NCBI GenBank assembly: GCA_017562135.1
Contig: QEYB01000282.1
Coordinates: 1,011,501-1,075,500, forward strand
Source of the DNA: Dipylidium caninum
Taxonomy: Eukaryota > Platyhelminthes > Cestoda > Cyclophyllidea > Dipylidiidae
Reading direction: 5' to 3'
Length of the DNA stretch: 64,000 bases
Shown here: one piece after another, positions 36,578 through 47,420 of the stretch
How the letters are laid out: every line of letters begins with the position of its first letter
Numbering within the stretch: the stretch's first letter is position 1
Program-made: the position numbers and the translations under genes
The notes under the pieces: generated by a model
Seen by the model: the letters and a program-made list of their open reading frames with translations, nothing else
What the model was told of the DNA's origin: nothing
The model's database searches: none

Positions 36578-38243
36578 TTATGCCCAGACCTGAGAAAGCA
36601 GAAATCTGTCACTTTGCTTAGGGACTTAAAAGTAAGCTTTCCTCTTGCATTGCATTGGTGGAGTTTTTTATCTACTGCTGTTTTCCGGGTGTGCTCGTGA
36701 CCATAATTCATCGGTCGGTAAAGGTGGGTATTATAAAAGCATGTAAGTCTAGGGCACTAAGTATTCGTTTTTAGGACGCCATTTTGGGTCACATTTCAAA
36801 CCGACTACCCAAACTCCAGGAAAGTAGGTCAGGGCTGGTGGGCAATAAATGTCCCAGGTTCTTGAATAGTTTGAATGGAGAGCTTACCCGCAACGTGCTG
36901 TCCCAACTTCCGGTGCAGATAGCGTTACCGTCAGGACAAGTGCGGAGTGATGAGACCCTGTTTTCGTGTCCATAGAGGATGGAAATTCTTTTTCCCTTTA
37001 AAGTGTCCCAAATGTTGAGGGAGTGGTCATTGTAGCCGCCAAACAGCAATCGGCCTGAACTTGTGAGGTAAAGTGGGACTTAATGGCTGATGGTGCTAAC
37101 ATAGATTTTCTACACCTAGCTATCTTTCCTGATAGATTTATGGGTACTTCTGTACCCAATTCTAGTCATTCTGCGAGTTTTCAACCATACGCAGAGTAAA
37201 CTTGGTTTCATGAATAAAACTTACCGCTCAGTGAAAAGTCGACCGCGTTACAGCCGAAAATAACGCTATCCTTTTTGTAGATGCAGAGCTCACGATCTGT
37301 CCGCAGATCAAAAAGTCGGATCGTTGCGTCGTCAGAGGCGGTTGCAAAGGCATCGCCACTAGGAAAGAATTTGATAGAATTAATGTCTGATTCATGACCT
37401 TGGAAAACTTGGACACATTGTCCGCTGCGCATGTCCCAGACGTTGGCGCAACGATCGCAACTCTAAAATAATTTAAGAAGACAAATTTTATCCTTACTCC
37501 AGAAATAAATACTCTTCCACAATCTGAAGGCGATCCGTCAATGCACATAACGTCGCCAGAATGACCATGAAAACTCTGAATCATCTGAGCAGATTCAACA
37601 TCCCATAAAATGCACGAGCTATCACCACTCCCAGTTAACAGTTGGTGGTCGGACAGATTAAATAAGCAACATGAAAGATAGGAACTATGTGTGGCGACTA
37701 GTTTCTTTTTCAGAGTAGGATCTTCTTCGGATACTAGAGGGTAGATTGTGCACTTGTTATCCAAACCCCTAATGGATGTATTAGCGCGGCCAAAGATTCC
37801 GTACCCGCAGGCGACAAAACTATTAGACGGACTAAACGAACACGTCATAACCCAAGTTGTAGGCATTGAAATACAAAATTCCTAGGAGGTGCCGTTAAAA
37901 GTAATATTACCTTTGTTGAGGTAAATGCATCCCAAACATAAAGTTTGCCATCCTATGGATAGTAATGGGAGAATAAAATACCTGCGAGGAGCTAACAACG
38001 TGCCGCTTGTCTAACGACCATGCGAGACTAAGTACTTTGCCTTGATGACCTTTCAAAACACGCCGTACTTTAATGTTTATTGCAGGGATTGAGTCAAAGT
38101 GTTCGCTCATGAAAGTAACTACCGACTTGTCATTTAAACTATCGTTTACTTTCACCATCATTTAACCTAGCCTTCTCTTCCTCGAGTTTCCTTCTAAGGT
38201 TGTCGGCCTCCTTTAAAAGTTGTGGTTCAGGCTGTTCCTCCAT
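36578..38243 (-). CDS. GNB5: G protein beta-5 subunit (RGS7-family partner)
   Basis: Coding exons, minus strand: 38243-37982, 37952-37911, 37881-37805, 37768-37498, 37462-37225, 37054-36888 and 36589-36578. They encode about 355 residues, against 353 for the short vertebrate Gbeta5. The N-terminal helix ([17 protein letters not shown]) is the coiled coil that characterises Gbeta proteins. Hallmarks follow: [63 protein letters not shown]. The last codons, VWA then stop, sit in a 12-bp coding tail exon. Gbeta5 binds the GGL domain of R7 RGS proteins instead of Ggamma and deactivates Gi/o signalling in neurons. The introns are 29, 29, 36, 35, 170 and 298 bp. The 36-bp intron is open in frame and adds 12 residues if retained. 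One extra base near 38150 breaks the frame between the coiled coil and MVKVND: a sequencing error, an unusual start at the internal ATG, or a lesion. Confidence 0.9.
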
Positions 38244-39689
38244 CCCGAGAGTATTTAAAAAAGGCGCACCAAACAGGTTGATTACATGGATGATCCAGTG
38301 GAAAATTAAAATAATGAATGAAGATATCACTTAATTATGTATATACACATAACTTTCCAAACTTTATATATACAGCTAATTAATTTGACAATCACATTAA
38401 TTCCAAACTACATAAAATATATACTGCCTCCATGAAAGGACAATCTGTATATAGCTTAAAATCTCCAATATACGTTCCGTCAATAAAATTTAAAGAGCTT
38501 TTAAGGGCTTCTGGCAGCTTTTTTCATTTCACCGAGCAAAATTGGCTCTCAGAACTGAGCCACAAATCAGCCATTAGCCGACCTGGTATCACGCAGACGC
38601 TTTGACTCACATATAAATTCAAATGAGTTTAGAGTGTGAATTCATTCCTACACAGGCACCTGAAGTGTGTTGGCGTCCATGATGGGCGTGTTTTTTAGCA
38701 TATACGCTCACTGCGCCACTTCTTAGAGTGGTTCTCATTTATTCAAGCATTGGTTCGATGTACAAAAGATGCGGTCACGATGGAAGTCACCTTAGTAACT
38801 TTTATCCGTAAACAAACTCATGAGTTTGCGAATTGTAAACCTGTGCTAGGGCTTCTTTTGCGAGATGAAACGCATTTATGAACGTTCTCTTTATTTTCAT
38901 GTTCTCGCTATTCTCAACTATAGTCTTATCTTTTAAGTGTCGAATAAGTTACATATGAAACCAAGCAACAAACTCGATTCCGGAGGGAAGTGGTGAATAA
39001 ACTAAGCAAAAACGAAACGACTTCATTACGAATTACCAAACGCGTTTTTGCATTAATAAAGTTGGGACCCTAATTTCTAAGATTTCCATCCTTAGCATTT
39101 AGGCGGAACTTGTCAATGACTATAATTTTATAAGTTTAGTTGGATGTAAGCAAAGGTATCCTTTCAGTAAATAGAGTAATACGGTCCTTGTTTGAATAAT
39201 ACCCTTAATTGCTTCTCCAATTCGACTGCGACGATTTTTTTACAGTGCTCATAAAATAAATTTACTATATCTTTGCACAATAAACTCTAGATGTTTCAGC
39301 AAAATGAGTTGATTCCATATAAGAAAAAAGGATGATTTTTTCAGGATGAATACAAGTCTAACGGTGGCCTCCGGCTTCCCAGGATATTTGTGATTCATGT
39401 AAGACGTGAATAATTTCTAAAATCATCAAGAAAAAAAGTTGGAATGCGTCTCCTGGAATTGCTACTTGCAGCGAAGTGTGATTGGCGAAATGATTGCTTC
39501 CATTCGGCCGCCAAGAAAGCAGACATAAAGATTTGCAAGATGTTGCGCTGTAAAGGCAATTTAATGAAAGCATATCAGGCTTCCTGATATACCTCTGAGA
39601 TTGTTCATACAATCAGCCGATTTTTGTGAGAGGATTTGAGGAGAAAAGGGGTTTAAAAACAACCATCCAAATTCACTGGAGATCTCCAG
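38244..39689. other. Intergenic AT-rich DNA upstream of GNB5
   Basis: Presumed GNB5 promoter and 5' UTR, followed by unassigned DNA. No frame shows a recognisable family and no element copy was found. The left edge of duplicated block A begins at about 39690. Confidence 0.4.
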
Positions 39690-40179
39690 TCACGTGATTG
39701 GGCATTGCATTGCGGTGAAATCGTCTAAAAATACCCTTCTGCCAAGCACAGGCTAAACCCAGTTGAAATAGTCTTTCCTACGTCCTGTGACCAAAAAAAG
39801 GGAAGGAAGAACGTCTCCATTAATTTGGCTCACCAGCAATCAAAAATCTCCCACTGGAGACAAATCGAACGGCGCGACAAACATCACGAATGCGCCCATT
39901 AAGAAGAACGCGGCCTCGTGCAACTCCACGATGCAAGGCAGAGTTCACTGGCTTTGGCGTTAACTGTGCGTGAGTGAGCCAGGTCGTCTCTTCAACCACT
40001 CGCCTGCTTCCTCATCGCAGTAGGCCACCTGTTGGCAGGGTCTGACATCGTAGTGAAGTCTGAAGTGTTGCAAGTAAAGAGTCAAGGCCGGCGATCGAAA
40101 TAGACCTCCTCTGCTGTTCTTTTCCTCCTTGGTCCCACGTGTCAGGTGTTCTGACGTTTTACGAGTGATATCCCCTCTT

Positions 40180-40235
40180 CTGCTTCTTCTTCTTCTTCTT
40201 CTTCTTCTTCTTCTTCTTCTTCGTCTTCGTCTTCC
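40180..40235 (+). repeat. (CTT)n microsatellite in block A
   Basis: Near-perfect CTT units. The counterpart in the inverted copy is (GAA)n at about 55474-55512, with a different unit number. Read on the minus strand it makes an arginine-rich pseudo-frame that is not a gene. Confidence 0.85.
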
Positions 40236-41627
40236 CTTCTCCTGCATATACTCGCAAAATAGGCGTAACACCGATTAAACTATCCCCTACTTGTGCAATC
40301 TTTTGAGCCTAAAAGAGGTGGGCATTGACTGACGCCTATCAGTGAAGGCGTTTGGAGCGGAAGGAGGGGAGAAGGCAGTTCACAGTTCACAGCCTGTCCA
40401 GTGTGGATGCCTTCCGAGGCCTGCAGTAGTCCACACCGCCGATGCATCATCCCAGCTCTCTCCACGTGTGCAATTCAACGTGGCAGCCTGCACGACGACC
40501 GATGAAAGGGGAGGAAAAGCTAGTGGGAGGAGCAGATTGCCGTAAAACTGGAGTGAAGACTGAAGAGCGAGCGCCTGTTTCGCAATATCGGGTGTGCGGC
40601 AGAGTTCCGTCCGTTTTCGTAATGAACAATTTGCGAAGAGTGGCAAAGTGGTAAAGTGGTAACGATGGCAGTCGCATTATTCGTTCAGTGGGGCTTATTA
40701 ACAGTAAGAGGAAAAGAATGTGTTTTGTTTTATTGTGAAACGGAGAGAACCTTTCGGGAGGCGGTGGAGCTCTCGTCGTTCCACCACGGCCGCGCACGAA
40801 CAAAGAAGTGAGCTTCGTGGCTTTCATCGTCAGTCAGTCAGTCGGTCAGTCAGTCAAGTCGCTCTTCCCACCCCACCCCGCCCCGCCCACCCCAGGTCCG
40901 GTCTCTCGCCTTTGCCAGGCTAAATTAAACGGCGAGGGGGTGGCGGAGGGGGAGGACGAAGAGGAGGCAGTGAGTCGCGGGCTGACACTGACTGACCGTG
41001 TCTCCAACTCGTCCAGTCTGTTGGCGATTTTTACCTCCGGCATGTTTGCAAGGCGATGTAACCAGCGTGTCCACCGAGATTCTGTGCATGTCGACGCAAA
41101 AACGTGTTCTGGTCATTTAACAGACATCGTCAGTGCCTTTACCCGAAAATGGAATGGCGAAGGGCGTTGCTAGTGGCAAATGTACTCTCCAACTGACTGA
41201 CTGACCGACCGACCGACCGACTGTTGCTACTTTCCCATTGCTGTGACCTCTTTTCGTCTTTAAATGCACGGCGACGGTGGTCGACCGGGGCAGATGGTGA
41301 GCCTCATCTCCTCAACTCCTCGTCCCTCATCCTACATAACGTCGCCTTGTGTAGACCCATCGTTGGGAAAGCGTTTAGAACGAAGTAGAACGGAGGCATT
41401 TTGGCACAAGACGGCGGCTGTGGTTGACTCGGAGAGTGGGGAAAAGGGGCAAGCGTGTAGGCGTCTCTTGGGTTGCCCGCTTAATCACAAAGTAGGCAAG
41501 TGGTAAAGGAGTTTGTTTGACCAACTGGCGGTATTTGCAATTGAAGTAGGGAAGCGCTACCAGTCGGAGGTGAGGGAGCCAACTGCGGACCTGCGGCCCT
41601 TCAGTTCACCTCCGCCGCGGGTGGCAG

Positions 41628-41746
41628 GCGCGGGCGACGGCTGTGTCTACTTTGTCTCCCTCTACGACTACGATCCCGCCACCATGTCGCCCAATCCCGG
41701 CGCTGTGGAAGACGAACTCCCCTTCATGGAAGGCGACATTATCAAG
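41628..41746 (+). pseudogene. Orphan copy of the RIM-BP SH3-II exon (first half)
   Basis: It is the 119-bp counterpart of the RIM-BP exon at 53941-54059, with the same GGCAG acceptor and AAG|GTAGGC donor. It encodes [17 protein letters not shown] and [11 protein letters not shown]. It lies on the plus strand, beyond the 3' end of the minus-strand RIM-BP gene. No other RIM-BP exon lies on the plus strand nearby, so it cannot join the gene transcript by ordinary cis-splicing. The sequence is intact, which suggests a recent copy, strong conversion with the other arm, or an assembly duplication. Confidence 0.75.
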
Positions 41747-41825
41747 GTAGGCTTTCGAAATCTTGCCTCAACCCCGTCAAAGTCAGTGTGTCTTGTTGTC
41801 CACTGCTCTGATGACTGTTACCTTG

Positions 41826-42367
41826 GAAAGTATGAAACGGGCGTTAGATGTGAGTAGAAGACAAAGAGCGCTACATACTACGCTTTTTTGTACTCAATTT
41901 ACATAAATTCCATTGGCATCTACCACTTTCTACCAACCCTTGGAAAAGTCGTGCATGCTCATTTTTGGAAAAGATTGCCTTTGTATATTTGGCAAGACAT
42001 GCGAAGCCCCTAACAACATCGGTTTGGCTATAATTACGCAAAAGGTGATGGGCGGTTGGGGGAATATCGGTTGAGGAATATGGAGGAGGATGTGGTAAAA
42101 TGCCACAATGTCGAGGAGTTATTTCCTTTGTCAACAGCAATTGAAGCTTTATGTGGTCGTCGTTCAGCGTTGCCATGTCCACTTGCTCTTGCGCTTGCTC
42201 GATCGTCTGCAGTTGCCTCCACTTTCTCCCCCTATTTTCATCGAACACGGGCGTTTTAAGACAGCCCAGCCGTGTAGATGGCTCCTTCCTCTCTAGTTTA
42301 GACGCGATTGTGTGTGTGTGTGTGAATCGGATGCCACAGCGTTACTTCTTCCGCCTCGTTCGCCAAC
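41826..42367 (-). repeat. Truncated TIR element, reverse orientation
   Basis: Begins at the reversed 3' terminus (GGAAAGTATGAAACGGGCGT) just past the orphan SH3 exon. It carries the reversed landmarks CATTGGCATCTACCACTTTC, TCGTCGTTCAGCGTTGCCAT, a (TG)n run and the CTTCTTCCGCCTCG block. It then stops abruptly at about 42367, where block B begins. Compared with the copy at 52.6-53.9 kb, the 5' portion is absent. Confidence 0.7.
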
Positions 42368-42929
42368 AGGGATTCGGTTTTTTTATTTTTTGGTTCACCG
42401 AGGTTGGAAAACCGCCCCCCGAGAAGTTCACTTCAAAGCACTGGTTGCAAAAATTACTTGTTCCGGAAATGTTCGTAAGTCATATTTAAGTCTTTTGAAT
42501 AGTTTTTCCCATGACCCTCCGGTGCTTCAAGAGGCTTGACAATGATGTTTCCGACCTCGAGTTTGCCTTGCAGTTTGATTTGGACACTGTGTCCGTTTTT
42601 TTTTTCATTATTTGGTACTCGATGGCATCGCATGTGTTGATTTGAGGATGGCCCAAGTTCGGGAATAGGTGAGGTGTTTCGGATTCCCACAGTCGTCGTC
42701 CTCAATCCCTCCTTCCTCCCCCTCCTCCTCGTGTCATCAACATGCTCGTGGGTCTTCCTCGAGCGCTGTCTTAGATGGCTTGTGTTGCTGAGCACGTGAA
42801 TTTTACACTTTCACATTTCCAAGAGGAAATTTTTGAAACTTCCAACAACGAGGGTACTTCGTTTGGCTGTGAATGTCTGTTTGGATCCCAATTTGGAAAT
42901 GGGGGGAGCAAGAAGTTCGCCTCATACAC

Positions 42930-43930
42930 ACGTTTTGTATTATTTCCGAAAATGCAAGAAGGCATCGCAGGGAAAAAGAGGTTCTACATCATAGGTGAGA
43001 ATGAGGCCTTGGAAGAAAGGCGGTGCGCCAAAATTGCTTTGCCAGATCGCAAAATGCCCAACCATCTGGTCGTCCGTCCTCCCCTTCGTCCGTCCGTCCC
43101 TCCGTCCAGCCGGAGTGGGCGCGGTCGTCAGAGCACAGGACGTGATGTTGCGGATAAGCTCAGATGCGAGTCTTATTGAGGCATTGAAGGGAGAAGTAAA
43201 CAAGCTCGGCTACGTCAGGAAACCCCATCTTTGAATGCCTCACTGGCAGCTTGAGAGAATTCGCTTGGTGTGACGCGTCAGCAGCATCTGCGAGTCGTTG
43301 CAATCTGAGATTCGCAACGGAGTCGAGACATTTCTAAAAGGGCCCACCTACCGGCGACGAAAAGTGGACAGTGTAGAAGGGGGTTAGTGGCAGGAGTTCG
43401 TGGATGCTGCACGGCGAAACAGACCAGACGGCCTCAAAGGCAGAGACCCACCAAGGAACCATTTCGCTGTCAGTCTGCACTGTGAACTGCCACAAAGTAA
43501 CCAGACGATCAACTCAAAGGTGTGCGTTGAACAACTCACCAAAGTGGATGGGACGATGCACTTCGGGCAAAGTGGCCAGAAGCGGCAGACCGTCGTAGGT
43601 CTGTTGTTGCCCGCCTTGAGGGTGCGCTGCCCCACAGATCTTTTGCAACTCGCGAAGGAAGTTGTGGATCCACTTTGGGATGCGTTGACACCTCCGTCAC
43701 GTGACCAGCGTCTGAGGCTGCGTCTTCACACCGCCATGCATGCATTTCGTCCTTCCATGCGGAACTCCTCGACTCGTACAACTCGTAATGACGCTAATGC
43801 CTTTCAAAGTGAGCTTGAATTTTATTTTCTGGCAGCAAAGATGAGAATTCTGAATAGCGTGGAAGTAAGAACGCTGCCTGAACGACGGCAAAAGGGCCAT
43901 CGACGAGAAGGTTTCTCGACGAAAGTGGTG
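42930..43930 (+). mobile_element. Dead mariner-family transposase remnant (left B copy)
   Basis: Read across frames, the mariner landmarks occur in order: [10 protein letters not shown] (N-terminal HTH region), TGDEKW at 43350-43367 (first catalytic Asp motif), [31 protein letters not shown] (around the second catalytic site, where the usual HHDNARPH is lost) and LPERRQK near the C-terminus. Stops and frame changes separate them. It is therefore an inactive fossil of the Tc1/mariner superfamily, DD34D type. The long open frame at 43400-44434 only partly follows the transposase and is not a gene. Confidence 0.75.
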
Positions 43931-44285
43931 AATTTTCATTCTCGCTTGAAATTCGCAATCACTCAGTTGTCAACCCACGAGTCGTGCGGTCATTTCCCCT
44001 TTGTTTCCCAAATGGCGAATACGAGCCACGGTAGGCGCGCGGCGCCAACTCTCCTGGCGCGTCAACGGCTCGAGTGTGCTGTGTCAACCCTCATGATGTT
44101 CCCCTCCTCCTCGCTTCTCTTCGTCCATCAACACCCACGGGTGGTGAAACTGTCCGTGGGTCTTTATCATCTTATAAAGACGCGTATTGCAAATTACACT
44201 TTTGACGGAGGGAGAGTCGGGGGCCCGTGTCAAGTGGACGCCTGCAAGCGGGGCGATCGGCGGGGAACCGCTCACATCACCACGT

Positions 44286-44712
44286 CTCCGCTCCCTCCCT
44301 CCCTCCCTCCCTCCCTCCTCCCTCCCTTCCTCCCTCCTTCTGTCTTCTCGCCACCCATTGACCTGCATAATTCTTCCTCTTCTTTCTTGCATAAAATATA
44401 CAGGGAGGAGGGGACATTCGCGTGGAGGCAGTGACATGGCTAATGGGTGTAAAGAAAGTAGCAGGCAGTCCACACAACAACACTGTCTTCCACACTGTGT
44501 GCGTGTGTGGAAGGGAGGAAGGAAGGAAGGAAGGGAAGGAAGGGGCAAGGAAGGGAAGGGAGAGCGTTTTGTGACGCACTAGCCTGTGTACAGTAGGGGA
44601 TCAGGTCGGCAAGTTTACCGGGCAAGTGAGACAGGAAGCGGGAGAAGAGAGGAGAGGAGAGGAGAGGAGAGGAGAGGAGGTGAGGTGAGTGGAGTGGAGT
44701 GGAGTGGAGGGA
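44286..44712 (+). repeat. CTCC- and GGAGA-type low-complexity tracts
   Basis: (CTCC)n occupies about 44286-44340, a GGAA/GGGAAGG-rich stretch 44510-44570, and (GGAGA)n 44642-44712. Matching but length-shifted tracts occur in the right B copy at about 58197-58272, 58360-58410 and 58586-58660. Confidence 0.8.
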
Positions 44713-45745
44713 AGTGAGGCGACTATTCAGTGGTGTGAGGAATCCTTTTGAAAGGACTTCTAAAAACGGATCTTCGTCTGCTCTGCACGTCACCAGAGCC
44801 ATGGTCTTGGCTCTGCTCGTTGCTCGAATTCCTCGACATTGTCACTTTCCGATTCTAACAAGGGACAAAACCGAGAGACAATGTGAAGTCCCCGTTAGGT
44901 CGCTAAGGAAATACGCCTGAAAATGTAAATTATTTAAAATGGCCACACTAGTGGCGACCACGAAATAGTCAGCGCCCCCTGATGAAACCCCTCAGCGGAG
45001 TAGTGTCCACTTCACTTGACGGGTGAAATTAGTTGACATGTTAGAGGGCGAGCGTTAAACCACTCATGCATTGACGATCTTACGTCGGAGGTGATAGTCA
45101 AAGCGGCGGGAAACGAGGAACCCAACCGACTAAAACGTGTCAAACGGTGAAAATGGAGTAGCTCATCTCGCAACCACTGGAGGTAGCTATGAGGTGGGAG
45201 ATGTGGAATCAAAAGCAGGCAGGTACGCAAACAGAGTGATGGGGGTCTGGTAAATAGATGGGAAGAGAGACAAATTGATGAGAAGGCGGATAAACGAGTG
45301 TAGACACACTAATGGAGTTCACAAGTTGGTAACCAGAGAATGAAAAAAATTTGCAACAGTAAAGGGAAATTACGTGGCACGGCAAAATGAAAGATAATTG
45401 GGGAAATTGCAATGAAATCGTCTTCTTATGCATAGTGGTTGGAAATGGGTCTGGACTGCCCTTTTGAGGAGGCGGTCGGGCAGAATGTGAACGCGTAGCA
45501 CCCATCGCTGGTGACGTGATTAGTGCCATGTTATGAGTTAACTGCATGCGAAATAACCTTGTTGCGCAGAATAAATCAAAATGAAGCGGAGGCATATAGG
45601 TGGAATCAGTCTGAGCGTAGCTAAACACGAGTACGAGAGAAATGCGAAATCGCAAAACTGAAATGGTAATTGACGCTGATGATTATCATTGAGAGGCAAA
45701 GAGGAGAACGAAGACAAGAGAAAGTAGATATTAGGTTGAAAACTA

Positions 45746-47330
45746 TGGAAAAAGGATTGTGTTTACTTCGTGGCCAGCTGAGGCCGCGTGAAATGGTCAC
45801 GTTCGTCCAATATTTCTGTTTATAAATTATAAAGGCAATCTTCTTAATCATTTCTGGAGATTTTTTTCTGGATCTTATTCAGTTTGTAGGCTATTTTTGC
45901 ACAAAACCAGATGGAAACGAAACGCAATTTATACCCACTTTTCTTGAAAAACTTCAAAATGAATAATAGCGCAACAAGTTTCGAGAAACATTATTAAGGC
46001 ATTCGAAGCTGGATTCAATAAGGAAAAAAGTTTTCCATGTTGACTCTAAAAATTAGCTCTGACACTCAATTTGCTCAGCAGGTTTCCATTCCCGAGACAT
46101 TGGGGAATGCATTCACTAGTCGAAATGTGAGAGGGCGCATCGACTCGCCGCGCCTCGAGGAAGACCACCACCAGCCCATGTTGATGACGAGGAGGAGGAG
46201 GAGGAATGGAGGACGACGACTGTGGAATCCGCACAACACACTCAGCTATTCCCGAACTTGGGTCCAAAGTGATTGGCAATTTAAACATCTGAGTACCATT
46301 AATAATGAAAAAAAAACGGACTCACAAGTGTCCAACCTATTTTTCTGCAAAACCACATGGAAACAAAGTAAATCTTAACGCGGCTCGACCAGCTTCGAGA
46401 AACATCATTGAAGCCTTCTTGAAGCATTCGGAGGTGGATTCACTGGGCAAAAAAGTCCTCCCTGTTGACTCTAAACATGCCGTTCTGACAGTTTGAGCAC
46501 CACAAGGGGCAAGGAGCCTCGCCTCGACGAAGACCGCCACCGGCCCGTGTTGGCGACGAGGCGGAAGAAGTGAGGACGCCGACTGTGGCATCCGATTCCC
46601 ACACACACACACACAATCGCGTCTAAACTAGAGTGGAAGGAGCCATCTACACGGCTGGGCTGTTCTCAAACACCCGCGTTCGAGGAAAAAGAGGGAGAAA
46701 ACAAGTAGACTCGTCGGTGTCGGTCGTACGAACAACTGACGCAAGCGCAGACGATCGAGCAAGGACAAGAGCAAGTGGACATGGCAACGCTGAACGACGA
46801 CCACATAAAGCTTCAATTGCTGTTGACAAAGGAAATAACTCCTCGACATTGTGGCATTTTACCACATCCTCCTCCATATTCCTCAACCGATATTCCCCCA
46901 ACCGCCCATCACCTTTTGCGTAATTATAGCCAAACCGATGTTGTTAGGGGCTTCGCATGGCTTGCCAAATATACAAAGGCAATCTTTTCCAAAAAAGCCA
47001 TGTACGTATATTCCACTTATTTTTGACAAACGCAATAACTTCTCGAAATTGTAATCTTTAACCACATCCTCATTACTCACTCAATATTTCGCAACTAAGA
47101 AATATTTTAAGAGGAAAAATGTAATAACAAAGCTGATATTATAAAGGACTTTAAATCTTTTTCTGGCCCCTAAAAGAAAAATTTTCCCAAAAAGACCTAT
47201 TTGACTTGCCAAATCGTTGGCAGAAAATCGTAGATGTCAAGAAATGTTATTTCGATTGAATATGCTAATGAGAAAAATATTGCTTCTTGTTTACTACTGA
47301 TAGTAAACGCTTATATCACTAATATATTAG
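45746..47330 (+). repeat. Long composite TIR element
   Basis: Starts at AAACTATGGAAAAAGGATTG and ends near AAACGCTTATATCACTAATA. It contains the internal segment twice: TTCGAGAAACATTATTAAGG near 45978 and TTCGAGAAACATCATTGAAG near 46397. A nested insertion or internal duplication therefore makes it about 1.6 kb. The part at about 46040-47026 is a close direct copy of 52750-53700, including the duplicated structure. It lies just past the RIM-BP stop codon. Confidence 0.6.
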
Positions 47331-47420
47331 GTTCGACCTTGTTTCATTGAAACACTTTAAATTGTTGGTGAGTGTTTGAGGATTTTTGAAAAATACAGAA
47401 ATTCTAATGCTGGTCGATTA

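Larger units (their letters stand above)
39690..42367 (+). repeat. Duplicated block A, left copy (inverted relative to 53.3-56.0 kb)
   Basis: Read on the plus strand, this block matches the reverse complement of about 53270-56038. It includes a CTT tract, the CAGTCAGTCAGTCGGTC-type tetranucleotide tracts, an SH3 exon and the truncated end of a TIR element. Both arms translate identically over 114 codons around the SH3 exon. Differences elsewhere are point changes, tract-length changes and indels; for example, the right arm has an extra GGA-rich tract and about 45 bp near its outer edge. The right junction falls inside a TIR element. Confidence 0.85.
42373..45117 (+). repeat. Duplicated block B, left copy (inverted relative to 57.8-60.8 kb)
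   Basis: Matches the reverse complement of about 57812-60750: the GAGGTTGGAAAACCGCCCCC stretch near the start, a mariner remnant, the CGTCCGTCCGTCC tract, purine/pyrimidine tracts at 44286-44712, and the CCTCAGCGGAGTAGTGTC stretch near the end. Mismatches and indels are visibly more frequent than between the two A copies. B therefore appears older, or is a dispersed repeat in its own right. Confidence 0.8.

Noticed and set aside
39960..40271. Arginine-rich minus-strand frame
   Set aside because: The run of arginines is the translated (CTT)n microsatellite, and the frame is not kept in the other A copy.
43400..44434. 344-codon plus-strand open frame
   Set aside because: It runs partly through the mariner remnant in and out of the transposase frame and ends in translated (CTCC)n tracts. 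The homologous DNA at 59 kb is broken in that frame. It is a chance frame in a fossil element.
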